The notes below the pieces were generated by a model. The model had not been told where the DNA came from. It was given only the letters and a program-made list of their open reading frames with translations, and searched no databases. A stretch of 64,000 nucleotides of DNA from Acorus gramineus (Eukaryota; Streptophyta; Magnoliopsida; Acorales; Acoraceae), in contig JAUJYN010000018.1 in assembly GCA_030737835.1 (NCBI GenBank), forward strand, positions 186,001-250,000. The letters are read 5' to 3'. Each line of letters starts with the position of its first letter. The first letter of the stretch is position 1. The translations under genes and the position numbers were made by a program. Positions 49,601 through 58,392 of the stretch are shown one piece after another.

Positions 49601-52600
49601 GACATCATTTAATATTCTGAATCACTATGTACAGTAGACATGTGTAGCAAGAAGACTTGCCTTTTATTTTTTTTGGTGTATAAAAATCGTTGGATTCAAT
49701 ACACAATCGGGCATGCATAGTGGTGGGATAGGCCTGCCAATGGGCGAATCTAATGAAACCCTGATCCAATCTAATAAGGACTGACCCAATCTATTATTTT
49801 TTTATTCTATATAATTAATTATTAAACCATCAAACTAATAATCTTGTAGAATTATTTAAACCTTTTTTGTGTGGAAGTGTAGCCTCTTGGAAAAAAAAAC
49901 AGGTCTTTTGGCATCATCTCTTTCTTTATGTTGAACCATCATTCATTGTGTCATACTTTCTTGGTTTGACTATTACAACCCTCTCTATAGCATGTTAGAC
50001 TAGATTTGATATCTGATCTGGTCCAATTTGACATCTGACAGATCCGGATCTAGGTATACTCTAATCTGACCTGTTGAAAAGCCTAGTATGGGGCAAGAAC
50101 AGGTAAATAATGCAAAGAAAATCAAAACAAAGTAATGAAGAAGAAATCAATGATATCTGGCTTCTGGAAAGATGTCAATAGGGATTACCTCGTCTCACCT
50201 AAATCAACAGAAGCTAAATCAATAACATCCTAACATTAGTGATTCTTATTTTCGCCTTTCTTTGGTGATGGTAATATAAGCCAATCTTGCATATCAGTTC
50301 TTGGTGTCCACATTTCTGGGTTGGCAGCTACAATCCTGGTTGGTGTCCACATTATTATTATCTCAAGCATATGTTCAAAGAAGAAATTATGGTTATTAGT
50401 TTTTCATATAACAGAGTTTCCCCTTCTGTACTAGCACTGGAAGTTGAAAGCATAATTATGCGATCATACACTAAAGTCTAAGTGAGCATCCAGGTCAAGT
50501 TATTACAATTTTTGAAAAATGAAGGATGTTGTTACATCATGGTTTATACATTCAAATCTGCATGAGCATTTGACATACAAAGGAGTTTTGGCATTGACTC
50601 TTTGGCTAGAGCCATGAGTTTGCTCCCCATAAGTCTCAAGTTCAATTCCTTGCGGGCTTATTCGATGCACAACTGTGCATCTGGGTTTTACTAATGTTGA
50701 GGTTCCTCGTCCCTAAGAAACATACAAAGGACAATCTTCAAAATGATTTTAGATTCTCAATGTTCTTTGAGATCATTGCAGGATTTTTCATTATAATCTA
50801 TGCTGGATTAAGTTGTAAACATTCTTCATTTCCTATGCAATTCAAGAACATTGTAACATGTTATTTTCTTCCAGTGTCGGCTCTAGAGTTTTGCAATAAC
50901 AATGTGATCTTTTTACTTATTTATTTATTTTTTGTGGAATTGTAATTGTGTAGAATTTTCTAATGAATGCTTTTCATTGTTTTTAACAGCCTATAGCCCT
51001 ACCAAAGGAGTTCAGCAACAGTGCAATCCCTGCATCAATTCTCATGCCTCACCTTCAAAACCTTTTTCAGCAGACTTTGCTTCAACAAGTATGGTTTCAT
51101 GGAAACTTTTTTCATCCCTCATATATGTTTTCCAATAAAATCTAGCATATTGAAGTCTTTGTCTTGGGAGTTCAGATTCATCTTTTTTATGGCGTATTTG
51201 GCAGACTTTGATAAGTTAAATATTAAGGATAATATGGCAATCCACATTTTATATTCAATTGTCCATTAATATTGATCTTGTTCATCATTATCATTTCTCG
51301 TGATCAGATGGATGGGGTTTGAAAATCAGGATATAAATGTATATCTTGAGACAATGTTTTTTTGAACATAAAATTTTGTAAATCATTCTTTGTTCTATTT
51401 CAGGATCTCATTATGAATTTGTTGAATACGATGCATCATTCTGATATTATGGATGGTTAGTGGTCGGGCTTGTTACACTGATTTCCTTTTCCCCAGTCAG
51501 TTTTTTTTATTCCTGTGAAGTAATTAGATTTCCTTTTCCCCAGTTTGTCAGAACGGAATTCCTCAACAAAGTCAAATTCCAGAGGATGATGTACCAGTGA
51601 GTATACAAGAAGATTTTCCATCTACAATTGAATGTTCATATCAGTTTATTTATATCTCGTCTGCTCTATGGATACTTGAGTATGTGTTAGTAACACCAGA
51701 AACTTAAGTCTGTTGTATTATCCCGGATAATGCACAGTAGATCACTTTGTAACACATAAATAATCAAATTATGACCTTTGGCAAAATCTGGTAAATTAGT
51801 GGCATCCAGTCCCTAGGTGATTTGACACAAATAGACTAATAGTCACGTCTGATTGGCTTGAAGGTGGTATCCTTAGCATTGTTTATATTCAAGTCAATTG
51901 TTGCTGCGATTTTTGATGATGATATACTGCACGATCTCTGCATCTATTTATGGATCAAAGTGAAGGGTTTCTCTGTTTACAACTTCACCATAATTAGCAC
52001 TAACTGATTTCCTGTTTATTTTCTTGAGGTGACTAATTATTAAAAAAAACCTCTCCACTACTACACCTAAAACTGTATCCATTTTAGTTCCAATCCCATG
52101 AGAGTAAGTGCATATTCTTTTATCAGATTTTTTTATTTTTTTGGATTTCTTGGTCAAAATCTTTTCTTATTAGCAGGTGACAAGACTCGAACCCAAGCCC
52201 CCTCACCAAAGAGGCGGTACCTCTACCATCCTACCAAGAGGAGGTTCAATTTTTTTATCAGATTAGTATGTACACAAAATGCTTATGTCATATATTGATA
52301 TGACAGCCTTAAAAGACATGCTCAAAATCAAATCATCTGTGATTTCATCAGTCAAATCATTAATGGTGAGAGATAAGTACTTGAAGTGGACAGCTGGTGT
52401 AGTGATAAACAGGATATTAGGGAAGCTGCCAAATCATTGAAATGATGTAAAAAAGATAAATTGTAAGTTGTCTGCTGGGTGCAGCTTTGTAGAAGAACGT
52501 CAAAATATATGGTTTACTCAATAACAAACTTCACAAAATTGAGATCAAAGATTCAAATCCTAGTTTACCCTCAAAGCACATGCAGACATGCTTGCAAGTT

Positions 52601-54619
52601 TGACAAATTGAACAATATTCTAAGGTACAACATCAGGTGAATAGATGTCCATGAGCATTTTGCACCTTTGCCAAAATAACATTTTCTTTTAAATTTATTT
52701 TTAACTTAAGCTACTCATATGTTTAAATAATATAATGATAATAACAATCAATTTTTGTACTATATCAGGAATTAATTTTTTTTCTTCTTTCTTCACGGAG
52801 GATTTTTAAAAATCATTTTATGGAACATCCAGGAAAAAGTTGACGGCATAACATAAAAGCAGTTACATGCAATTCATTTTACCCAGGCACTTAAATGACT
52901 TCACATGTCTTGAAATGCTAATGTTAACATTGCATGCCTATCATGTTAATATGCATACTATATATATATATATTCATTCATTCATCTTGCTGACATGAAA
53001 ATTTGGATATACCCACTCGACATTCTGTAGATACAGCAGATACAGAAATGCAATAAGATTGAACAAAGAGGGGAAAGTCAGTTTCGAGGGAAGACATTCT
53101 TCTTGTATTTCAGTAAATAAAAAGTTTTAATTTTGAGCTATTTTTTACTGTGTTAGTTGTCTTCTGAGTTGTACATTTCTCAAAAACAAAGAAAAGAATC
53201 AATAGGAAAATTCCTTTTGTATTTTATGTGCATTCATCCTACAATTTTATGATTGATTTTTGAACAAATTTAAGAGAAATTTTTATGCAACCTTTGGTCA
53301 GAATGAAATGCTTACATCTGAAAGGGAGCGTGTATTGCAAATAAAGATATCAGAGCTACAAGCCAGGTAGGTCCACATATATATTGCCCTAAGCTTGATC
53401 ATGCTGTGCTTGTGATTTTTAAGCGTGCTCTATTTTCTTTCCAAGCAGTAGGGATTTTCAATTTCTTGTTATTTTGAAGCAGGATCCTTTTCCTTTTACA
53501 GTGGCAGTGAAAAATGGTGCTGACCCTTCTGAGTTACACGATTAGGATTTTGAAGGGCATCTAAATTATTCATCATGCTTTAATTGTTGAAGAGTGGATT
53601 CATATATAAAAAATTAGACAATTTAGAAACATTAGGTTATCAATTACTCAAGGTATTTTATTTAATAAAATCCATCCCTGCCATTTGATTCTCTTAACTT
53701 CAAATTTCCAAGTCATGTGAAATTTGATTTCTAAGAATTATTTATCATTTAAATTATGTTTCATAGTTTGAGAATGGATTTGGCAAATTTGGCATGGGTA
53801 GAACTGCTGCAACTGGTGTAAGGAGGATCCTGCGTCATTTCTTTATATCTCAAATTGACTCAGATGCTAATGCAATTTTTGGTTTCCGCAGAATGATCAA
53901 TTTAACTGATGAACTGAATGCCGAAAAATTGAGACACGCACAGGTGAGAGGCAGAATATTCATTCAGTCTAGTGCTATTTTTAAAAGGAAAAATTGACTG
54001 GTGGCATACATTTGATTTCTTGACTTCCTCACTTCCCATGTGATACATAAAAAATAAGGTTAGCCTTGTCATGCAACATCTCAAGTGGAGGCCTTCCAGA
54101 AAACAATTGAGTTCGGATTATTTGGCCATCAATAATACAAATTCCACCCCATCTACAATTCCATCTTTATCAAATCTTTCATTCATAAAGCAAGTGATTA
54201 TTAGTATAAGATTATAATAAGTTTAATTAATTGTGTCTAAGGTCTCATTCTCTGTTACATTTATAATACTTCAGAGGCATGAAATTTCTTCTACATTCAT
54301 TGATGCTGTTTGTATGTCTGCCAATTTAATATCCTTAAGATGGTCAGAAATTTTATTGCTGTCTGATAATCCTTCTGTAGCTAGAATTGTATATGATTTG
54401 ATGCATCTTAGATCTGATCAAGCTGGATATCCAAATCTACTTTTACTTTTTGACATTTCGAGCGAGTCTTGCGCACCAGATTGCGGGATGGTTCTGCGAA
54501 TCACTTAAGTTAATCTAGCGTAGCATCCTTGATTCCAGTTACAACAGCAGCTAAATGCTGCATATGGCCGAGGAATGGAAGAGGATAAGATCAGGATAGA
54601 GGATAAGGAGCACGCCTGA
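34491..54619 (+). CDS. Ste20/GCK-type serine/threonine kinase (plant OSR1/SPAK, fray2/BLUS1-like), 22 exons
   Basis: The spliced CDS is 2196 bp, 731 aa plus stop; every junction is GT-AG and keeps frame. The kinase domain has the glycine loop GYGASATV (22-29), Lys44 in VAVK, HRDVK (136-140), DFG (156-158), GTPCW and APE (184-186). The kinase domain extends to about residue 275. The rest is Ser-rich and acidic, with repeated SGPL motifs, a [12 protein letters not shown] block, [13 protein letters not shown] and a C-terminal coiled coil (about 667-720). Length and motif order match plant homologues such as Arabidopsis At4g24100. Members of this group phosphorylate protein substrates; BLUS1 acts in blue-light stomatal signalling, but this gene's exact role is not shown. 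Start: the ATG at 34491 is the first in frame; the frame upstream has only a TTG. Introns range from about 79 bp to 3.8 kb. Confidence 0.95.
34656..35726 (+). other. kinase intron 1
   Basis: About 1.07 kb of T-rich intron. I see no repeat or gene in it. Confidence 0.85.
35727..35981 (+). CDS. kinase exon 2 (aa 56-140)
   Basis: Runs from [10 protein letters not shown] (helix C glutamate E61) to the catalytic loop HRDVK. Acceptor TTGTAG, donor AAG|GTATGC. Confidence 0.95.
36053..36177 (+). CDS. kinase exon 3 (aa 141-182)
   Basis: AGNILL, DFGVSA and the activation segment up to GTPCW. The Trp codon is split across the intron. Confidence 0.95.
36301..36345 (+). CDS. kinase exon 4 (aa 182-197)
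   Basis: A 45-bp exon encoding [14 protein letters not shown]. Acceptor GGTACAG, donor AA|GTGAGT. Confidence 0.93.
36683..36794 (+). mobile_element. tRNA-derived SINE in intron 4
   Basis: Flanked by a perfect 14-bp direct repeat TATTGTATGGAGTT (36669-36682 and 36795-36808). It holds an A-box-like GCTCAATGATTGAC and a B-box-like GAGTTCAAATC (36738-36748), and ends in an A-rich tail (36765-36792). This is the layout of a short plant SINE transcribed by RNA polymerase III. Confidence 0.85.
36930..37180 (+). mobile_element. LINE 3'-end remnant in intron 4
   Basis: Contains TCATGGAGACCTCTTGTCT and an AATAAACCTTCTT end followed by nine A. A similar GGGAGACATCTTGCCTCTCC block precedes the poly(A) of the LINE fragment in intron 8, suggesting the same family. 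The left limit is uncertain. Confidence 0.45.
37194..37438. mobile_element. Tourist-like MITE (245 bp) in intron 4
   Basis: Left end GGCCTCGTATGGAAACGGG, right end CCCGTTTCCAAGCAGGGCT, flanked on both sides by TTA (37191-37193, 37439-37441). Such ends with a TTA duplication fit PIF/Harbinger Tourist MITEs. It has inner inverted repeats (GGTTTGGGGAAC and GCTCCCCAAACC). Confidence 0.6.
37665..37746 (+). CDS. kinase exon 5 (aa 197-224)
   Basis: Encodes [20 protein letters not shown] (subdomain IX) to PPMK. Acceptor TTTTCAG, donor AAG|GTATCC. Confidence 0.95.
38800..39700 (+). mobile_element. decayed L1-type LINE fragment in intron 5
   Basis: Plus-strand frames show [10 protein letters not shown] (RT domain) at about 38911 and, after an internal deletion, [15 protein letters not shown] at 39397-39440, the zinc-binding segment that follows RT in plant LINEs. 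Stops and frame changes are frequent. The ends are not clear. Confidence 0.7.
39815..40515 (-). mobile_element. possible LTR-element remnant in intron 5
   Basis: GCAAGGGGTCGAATCCACAG at 39834 is a phrase I associate with plant LTR elements. CTATAAAAAGGGCA (minus strand, near 40490-40503) looks like a TATA box. No coding domain and no clear ends. Confidence 0.3.
41030..41056 (+). repeat. homopolymer run of 27 C in intron 5
   Basis: Uninterrupted poly-C followed by ACAAAAAAAAA. It is G-run DNA on the minus strand. The exact length in the real genome may differ because homopolymers sequence poorly. Confidence 0.9.
41538..41606 (+). CDS. kinase exon 6 (aa 225-247)
   Basis: Encodes [20 protein letters not shown] then FSK. 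It follows the longest intron (about 3.8 kb). Acceptor CATAG, donor AAG|GTATTA. Confidence 0.95.
41823..41993 (+). CDS. kinase exon 7 (aa 248-304)
   Basis: [20 protein letters not shown] with the conserved subdomain XI arginine, then KHSFFKHAK and [13 protein letters not shown]. The kinase domain ends here. Confidence 0.95.
42085..42150 (+). CDS. kinase exon 8 (aa 305-326)
   Basis: [20 protein letters not shown] then SQ. Acceptor TGCAG, donor CAG|GTCAGA. Confidence 0.93.
42341..42728. mobile_element. hAT-like MITE (388 bp) in intron 8
   Basis: Flanked by a perfect 8-bp duplication GTGTGAAC (42333-42340 and 42729-42736). The ends are imperfect inverted repeats: CTCTGCCGTACCCGTGT on the left and CTCTGTAGCACAGACACGG as reverse complement on the right. 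The interior is rich in CGTGTCC/GGACACG words. No ORF fits a transposase. Confidence 0.8.
42950..43890 (+). mobile_element. L1-type LINE 3' fragment in intron 8
   Basis: Positions 43020-43078 encode [19 protein letters not shown], the conserved W-IW--RN--IF motif at the C-terminus of plant LINE ORF2. About 800 bp of 3' region ends in CAACCACTCATTC and an A-rich tail (43870-43884). The 5' part of the LINE is missing, as expected of 5' truncation. Confidence 0.7.
43891..44742 (+). other. rest of intron 8
   Basis: About 850 bp of A/T-rich sequence with no gene, domain or clear repeat that I can see. Confidence 0.6.
44743..44811 (+). CDS. kinase exon 9 (aa 327-349)
   Basis: [20 protein letters not shown] then ASL, a block conserved in plant members just after the kinase domain. 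Acceptor TTACAG, donor TTG|GTATGA. Confidence 0.95.
44949..45023 (+). CDS. kinase exon 10 (aa 350-374)
   Basis: [20 protein letters not shown] then FLNDK, strongly acidic. Confidence 0.92.
45190..45251 (+). CDS. kinase exon 11 (aa 375-395)
   Basis: [20 protein letters not shown], ending in a split Gly codon. Acceptor GACAG, donor GG|GTGAGG. Confidence 0.88.
45252..46192 (+). other. kinase intron 11
   Basis: About 0.94 kb with a CTT-rich stretch near 45295-45325. No gene or mobile element recognised. Confidence 0.75.
46193..46474 (+). CDS. kinase exon 12 (aa 395-489)
   Basis: The longest exon (282 bp): [12 protein letters not shown], a Lys/Glu-rich stretch, then [20 protein letters not shown] and FFER. 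The frame is open past the donor (AAAG|GTTTTT), but splicing there restores the homologous CEDDNLS sequence. Confidence 0.9.
46798..46894. repeat. tandem duplication in intron 12, copy 1
   Basis: CATGGCAGGCCATCACCAGT to GAGGACAGTGA. Copy 2 at 46905-47000 is about 107 bp further on, with about 10-15% differences. Confidence 0.85.
46905..47000. repeat. tandem duplication in intron 12, copy 2
   Basis: CATGGCAGGCTATCATCAGT to GAGGACAGTGA, parallel to 46798-46894. The rest of intron 12 (to 47677) holds only a short (GT)n near 47548. Confidence 0.85.
47678..47814 (+). CDS. kinase exon 13 (aa 489-535)
   Basis: [20 protein letters not shown], then [20 protein letters not shown]. The second SGPL motif echoes that in exon 12. 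Donor GAG|GTAAGT. Confidence 0.93.
47972..48066 (+). CDS. kinase exon 14 (aa 535-566)
   Basis: [20 protein letters not shown] then [11 protein letters not shown], a block highly conserved in plant homologues. Confidence 0.95.
48152..48190 (+). CDS. kinase exon 15 (aa 567-579)
   Basis: A 39-bp exon: [17 protein letters not shown] is a possible basophilic phosphorylation site. Acceptor TTGCAG, donor CAG|GTTCAT. Confidence 0.85.
48270..48326 (+). CDS. kinase exon 16 (aa 580-598)
   Basis: [19 protein letters not shown], with [10 protein letters not shown] conserved in the family. Confidence 0.93.
48605..48706. repeat. GGCGTTCGAAC repeats in intron 16
   Basis: Three AGGCGTTCGA(A/T)C words and further GTTCGAAC or GAATTCAAAC near-palindromes at intervals of about 35-45 bp. 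Nothing coding. Confidence 0.6.
48867..48956 (+). mobile_element. tRNA-derived SINE-like element in intron 16
   Basis: Has TTGGTCTGGTGGTGAAGGG (A-box-like) and AAGGTTTGAATCACGG (B-box-like). It is flanked by TTAATTGCCCTACATG (48851-48866) and TTAACTGCCCTGCATG (48957-48972), a 16-bp duplication with two changes. There is no clear poly(A), so it may be older or end differently from the intron 4 copy. Confidence 0.7.
48973..50571 (+). other. rest of intron 16, left part
   Basis: About 1.6 kb with no gene or clear mobile element that I can support. A GACCTG/CTGATCC-rich stretch lies at about 49740-50080. Confidence 0.5.
50585..50719 (+). mobile_element. tRNA-derived SINE-like element in intron 16
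   Basis: Flanked by a perfect 12-bp duplication ACATACAAAGGA (50573-50584, 50720-50731). An A-box-like TTTGGCTAGAGCC and a B-box-like AAGTTCAATTCC lie about 40 bp apart. Length is 135 bp. Confidence 0.75.
50990..51088 (+). CDS. kinase exon 17 (aa 599-631)
   Basis: [20 protein letters not shown] then [13 protein letters not shown]. Acceptor TTAACAG, donor CAA|GTATGG. Confidence 0.93.
51404..51455 (+). CDS. kinase exon 18 (aa 632-649)
   Basis: [17 protein letters not shown]. Donor ATG|GTTAGT, phase 1. Confidence 0.92.
51544..51596 (+). CDS. kinase exon 19 (aa 649-666)
   Basis: [18 protein letters not shown]. Two identical TTTCCTTTTCCCCAG acceptors lie 43 bp apart in the preceding intron; the second keeps the frame. 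Confidence 0.85.
52130..52252 (-). mobile_element. tRNA-derived SINE in intron 19 (minus strand)
   Basis: On the minus strand GGTAGGATGGTAG (A-box region, 52223-52235) and GGTTCGAGTC (B box, 52184-52193) are well kept, followed by a T-rich end in plus orientation (poly(A) of the element). It is flanked by the perfect 12-bp duplication TTTTATCAGATT (52118-52129, 52253-52264). Confidence 0.85.
52265..53301 (+). other. rest of intron 19
   Basis: About 1 kb of A/T-rich intron with a short (AT)n near 52960. Nothing else recognised. Confidence 0.6.
53302..53366 (+). CDS. kinase exon 20 (aa 667-688)
   Basis: [20 protein letters not shown] then A, start of the coiled coil. Acceptor GGTCAG, donor AG|GTAGGT. 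Confidence 0.9.
53892..53943 (+). CDS. kinase exon 21 (aa 688-705)
   Basis: [18 protein letters not shown], continuing the heptad-like coil. Acceptor TCCGCAG, donor CAG|GTGAGA. Confidence 0.93.
54539..54619 (+). CDS. kinase exon 22 (aa 706-731 and stop)
   Basis: [20 protein letters not shown] then EDKEHA and TGA at 54617-54619. The length and the LQQ-L start agree with homologues. Confidence 0.9.
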   Translation, partial: LQQQLNAAYGRGMEEDKIRIEDKEHA

Positions 54620-55185
54620 TACATTTGAAACAGATTGTAAGCCCAAAATGTCATGTCAGCTCAGGTAAATCTGGCTACCCTGGTTAAATTTCCTCTTTCT
54701 TTTTTTCATCTAATTTGTCAATACCTCTTCAAAGCCTGCAGAATAGGAAATTCTGATATTAAAGAGTGTGCGCCCTCCAATTTTTTTTGTCACTTGTTCA
54801 GTGAAGAAATGTTTCGAAGTGACTGCAACCTTTTCAAAAGGTTAAGCTGTCAAAATCGCATGCTGAGCTCCCTGAGACTGATCGTACCAAACTGTTGCTT
54901 GCTCAACTGAAGGATCGAGCAACTCCTGCTGCCATGTATGCTTTGTTGATATGATACAGAGCAGGCGATCCATATTTTGAAACGGTTGCTTGGTGTGGAA
55001 GTCGCGGTTTTGAATTATTGTTGGTGCACGTTTTTTTATGGGGTATTTTTAGGGGTGTGTGTGTTATGTTTCAGTCCGGAGTTAATTTCATTCTTGATAA
55101 TCCCTCTTTATTACTACTAGTTGCATCTGAATGTTTTTGAAGAACCTACATTTAATGTATTTATTTAATAAAAAAATAATGTTGT
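54620..55185 (+). other. probable 3' UTR of the kinase gene
   Basis: A/T-rich, with a possible UTR intron (GCTCAG|GTAAAT at about 54661 to an AG before 54841). AATAAA lies at 55167-55172. A codon-like stretch is described under findings. The end is inferred. Confidence 0.5.
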
Positions 55186-55276
55186 TCACAGTGTAACCTC
55201 TCTATTCTACAAAATGTATTTTTTGCAATACAAAATATGTGGGAATTAAGCATGGCGCAAGCGCAAGTGTTGACGT

Positions 55277-57985
55277 ATGGGGGTCATGGGGGTTCGAGAG
55301 AGTTTCAGGGGCCGCGTCCTATGTGTGGCCTCAATCATTTTGTGGGGCGGGTGCTTTCTAAGGAGGTGGACATGGAGAAATGGACGGAGGTGCACTTGCG
55401 GAGGTAGTGGAGGGTGTTGTGTACAAAGGGGGCCAAAAAGCTGGGGAGCGGTCGGTCTGATCGATGCTTTCGGTGTTTAATGGCAGGGCATTTGGGTCAG
55501 GAGTGTTGGCAGCCAATTGTATGTTGGAAATGCCATAGGGTAGGCCATTGGGTGGAGGTCTGTCGATATAGACTCTCTGCAGGCCGGTGTAGACTCTCTG
55601 GTCAAGCTGGACGTCCTTTGTCTTCCTCGGGGGAGGGTTTTCCGGGCCCCTTGGGGGGGGGGGGGGGGATGTGGGTCCACTCCCCTGTTTCTCCCTAGGT
55701 CCAAGGTGGTGGAAGTTGTAGCTGCGTTCCTTTGGGGCTGTGTTCTGGCCGTCGCGGAAGGTCATTCCCTGTCACATGCGGATGTCAAGGAGGCAGTGTC
55801 TGGTATTTGGGGTTCCGGTGCTTGCTCTTCGGTTCATCGTGTGTGACTCGGGAGGTTTATCATTTGCGTGGGGGAGTCGATTAGAGAGGACATGCTATCG
55901 ACATGTTCGATGTTCTGCTGCTAGGGCTCTCTTCGCCTTGCCAGCTGGGAGCTAGGCCTTGGCGCTGCTTTATGGTTCTCCAACGATGGAAGGTCCATCT
56001 TACTGGCCTTCCCCAGCATTGGACGGACACCGGTTGCACAGGGGACAGCACTGCCAATTTTGGCCGCCTTATCGACATTACGGAAGCAGACATGGACGGG
56101 ATTGGGAAGTTCTTCAAGGAAATAATCATTGAGGTTGCAACATGATCGCCGGCTGGGGTCACTCGGGTGTCGCTTAGACTGAAGGTTTCAACATCACTGT
56201 TTCGGTGGAGGTGCCTTGTGGGGTGGCTAAGAGGTCCTGGGCGAAGGTGGTTTCATTGGAGGCTGGCTCTCGGGAGGCAGATTCACCTCCTTCCTCGAGG
56301 AGGCCTTTGGGTCTCGTGGACCTTCGGGTATGGGCGTTCGCCCTCTACAGTGACTTTGCAACCTTCTGAGGCTACTGTGGACTCCGCGTTGGTGTGTTTG
56401 GTCACTAGGCCCAGTAGTGGCCCATGTTGAGCCTCCTATCCTGGAACATCCAGGGATTGCACGACTTGACAAAGCAGGCAGCGGTGAAGGACTATGTTAT
56501 GTTGCACGGGATTCAAGAGTGTTGCTTACAAGAAACTAAGATGGCTCAGGTGGACTCGGGGACCTTAAGGGCTATTGGTGGGGGTCTGCTTGATCAGATG
56601 GTGTGGGGGTGTGCGGTTGGCAACTCCGGGGGTATCATCCTGGGATTGAACTCCCAGTTTTGGAAAGTGTGTGGCCTAGGTTGTGGGTCGTTTTTCTATC
56701 TCTATTGTGTTGGAGTGCATCTCAACATCACAGTGGTGGGTCTATTCGGGAGTTTACGATCCTCATCTAGATTCGGAGCGGAACATGTTATGGGAGGAGC
56801 TTTCGGCAGCCCGTGCCAGGTGGGAAGGGTTGCGGTGTGTGGCAGGTGATTTCAATGTCACTAAGTTCCTTGCGAATCGTAACCACCCAGGGGACATCTC
56901 CCCTCTTATGTGTAGTTTCAGTGGATGGGGCGTGGGATGTCTCCCCTGGTGGGGAGGTGGCCGGCCTCCCACACTCGATGTTGGACCATTCCACACTTTT
57001 GCTCATTTGCCGTGGAGGCCCCAGGAGGCGGCGACACTTCAAGTATGAATTTTGGTGGGAGGATTAGGGTGGCTTTAAGGAGGTGGTTCGAGCTTCTTGG
57101 AAGGCTAGCGCAGGTGGGCTCAAGGGTGCCCGACGTGTGGCCTTCAAGCTCAAGCGGTTGAAGCGGGTCTTCAAGACCTGGGGCAAGGATGCATTGGTGG
57201 CGCATCAGGCGGAAAAACAAGAATGCTTGGATTGCATTGAATGTTGGGACAAGGTGGAAGAGTTGGACCCGATCTTGGACATGACGCGCACTGAACGGAA
57301 AGTAAACAAGGAGCGGTTGGCAAACCTGCTCCGGATGGAGGAGCACGAATGGCGACAAAAATCCAAGGCTCTCTTGCTCAAGCTTGGTGATAATAACACT
57401 AAATCCTTTCATAAACCTATGTCCATCCATGGGAGGGTCAACTGCATTCGTAGCTTGGATTTTGACAGTGCCCATATCGATGATGCTGGGGAGCTGTGGG
57501 CGACGGTTGTGGAGCATTTCAAGCAGTCATTCTCAAGGCGTTGATCTTGGAAGAAGGACTAGACAGACGGTCAGCTTATGTGGATCTTGGCAGTGTCTTA
57601 TCCTGGGTTGGACGCTCTGTTCTCCAAAGAAGAAATCAAGCGGGCTCTGTTTGGTTCAAAAGGGGATAAAGCCCGGAGCCCAGACGGCTTTGGACTGTGC
57701 TTCTACCAATCTCACTGTGAGATAGTGCGGGAGGATATTATGGAGAATTCTATGCTGGTAGAGGTCAGGGGGTGTATTAATTCGTCCATTTTCGTGCTTA
57801 TCCAAAAGGAGGAGGCATCTGCAATAGGTGATTTCTGCCCCATTGGTTTGGTTAACGGTTGCTACTTGTTATTGTCCAAGGTCCTTCTACTCAGGGTCCG
57901 TATCTTGGGGGATTGCTTGTTCGAGCCAACACAATCCGCCTTCATTCCTAGGAAATGTCGATATCGTTTTTCAGGTGCTTTCTAG
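55277..57985 (+). mobile_element. decayed L1-type LINE, truncated in the RT domain
   Basis: Plus-strand order fits a plant L1 element. There are two CCHC knuckles (CFRCLMAGHLGQEC, CWKCHRVGHWVEVC; 55465-55565). The endonuclease start is LLSWNIQGLHD with LQETK (56427-56545). A linker follows with WRQKSKALLLKLGDNNTKSF (57350-57413). RT pieces come last: KGDKARSPDGFG, IGDFCPIGLVNG and PTQSAFIPRK (57660-57955). Many frameshifts and stops make it non-functional. The catalytic YxDD, zinc tail and poly(A) are absent. It starts just after the kinase gene. Confidence 0.88.
55653..55668 (+). repeat. run of 16 G
   Basis: A homopolymer inside the LINE remnant and a possible sequencing-length artefact. 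Confidence 0.85.
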
Positions 57986-58392
57986 GGGGAGCGGGGTACG
58001 CAGGTGCCTCCAAAAAAGATATGGGGCTTTTCCTTGGCGTGTGTGGGGGTTCTTCAGGGATTCGGATCCGAGGCGTGCCTTGGCAGGCTCGATCGGATCG
58101 TCTCTCGGAAGGGGAAGGGGGTCTTTAGTTCCTTGCTGAGGCGCCCGACAGCTCCTTAGGAGGATTCAGGGGTGTTTGTGATCGCCACCTGCTTTCTCAA
58201 AAAGTAGGAAAAGTTGGGGTGAATTTGATCGCCTTCGTGGGGGAGCTTGTGGGGTCTTCGCTCTGAAATACGGGCATGCCGCACACAGAGGTGAAAAACA
58301 GGAACCCTCTTCTGCTTCGGGAACTCAACTAAAGGAGGTTTAGAAATCAGGGTGTGGGTGAAGATTGGCTAGTGGGAATTAGCGGCCTAAAA
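57986..58392. other. junction between LINE and LTR
   Basis: About 400 bp with no domain I recognise. The left edge of the following minus-strand LTR lies somewhere here, but no convincing TG/CA end with TSD was found. Confidence 0.4.

Noticed and set aside
53794-53997. A 67-codon ORF around kinase exon 21
   Set aside because: Only 53892-53943 is supported by frame and coiled-coil continuity; the rest is intron.
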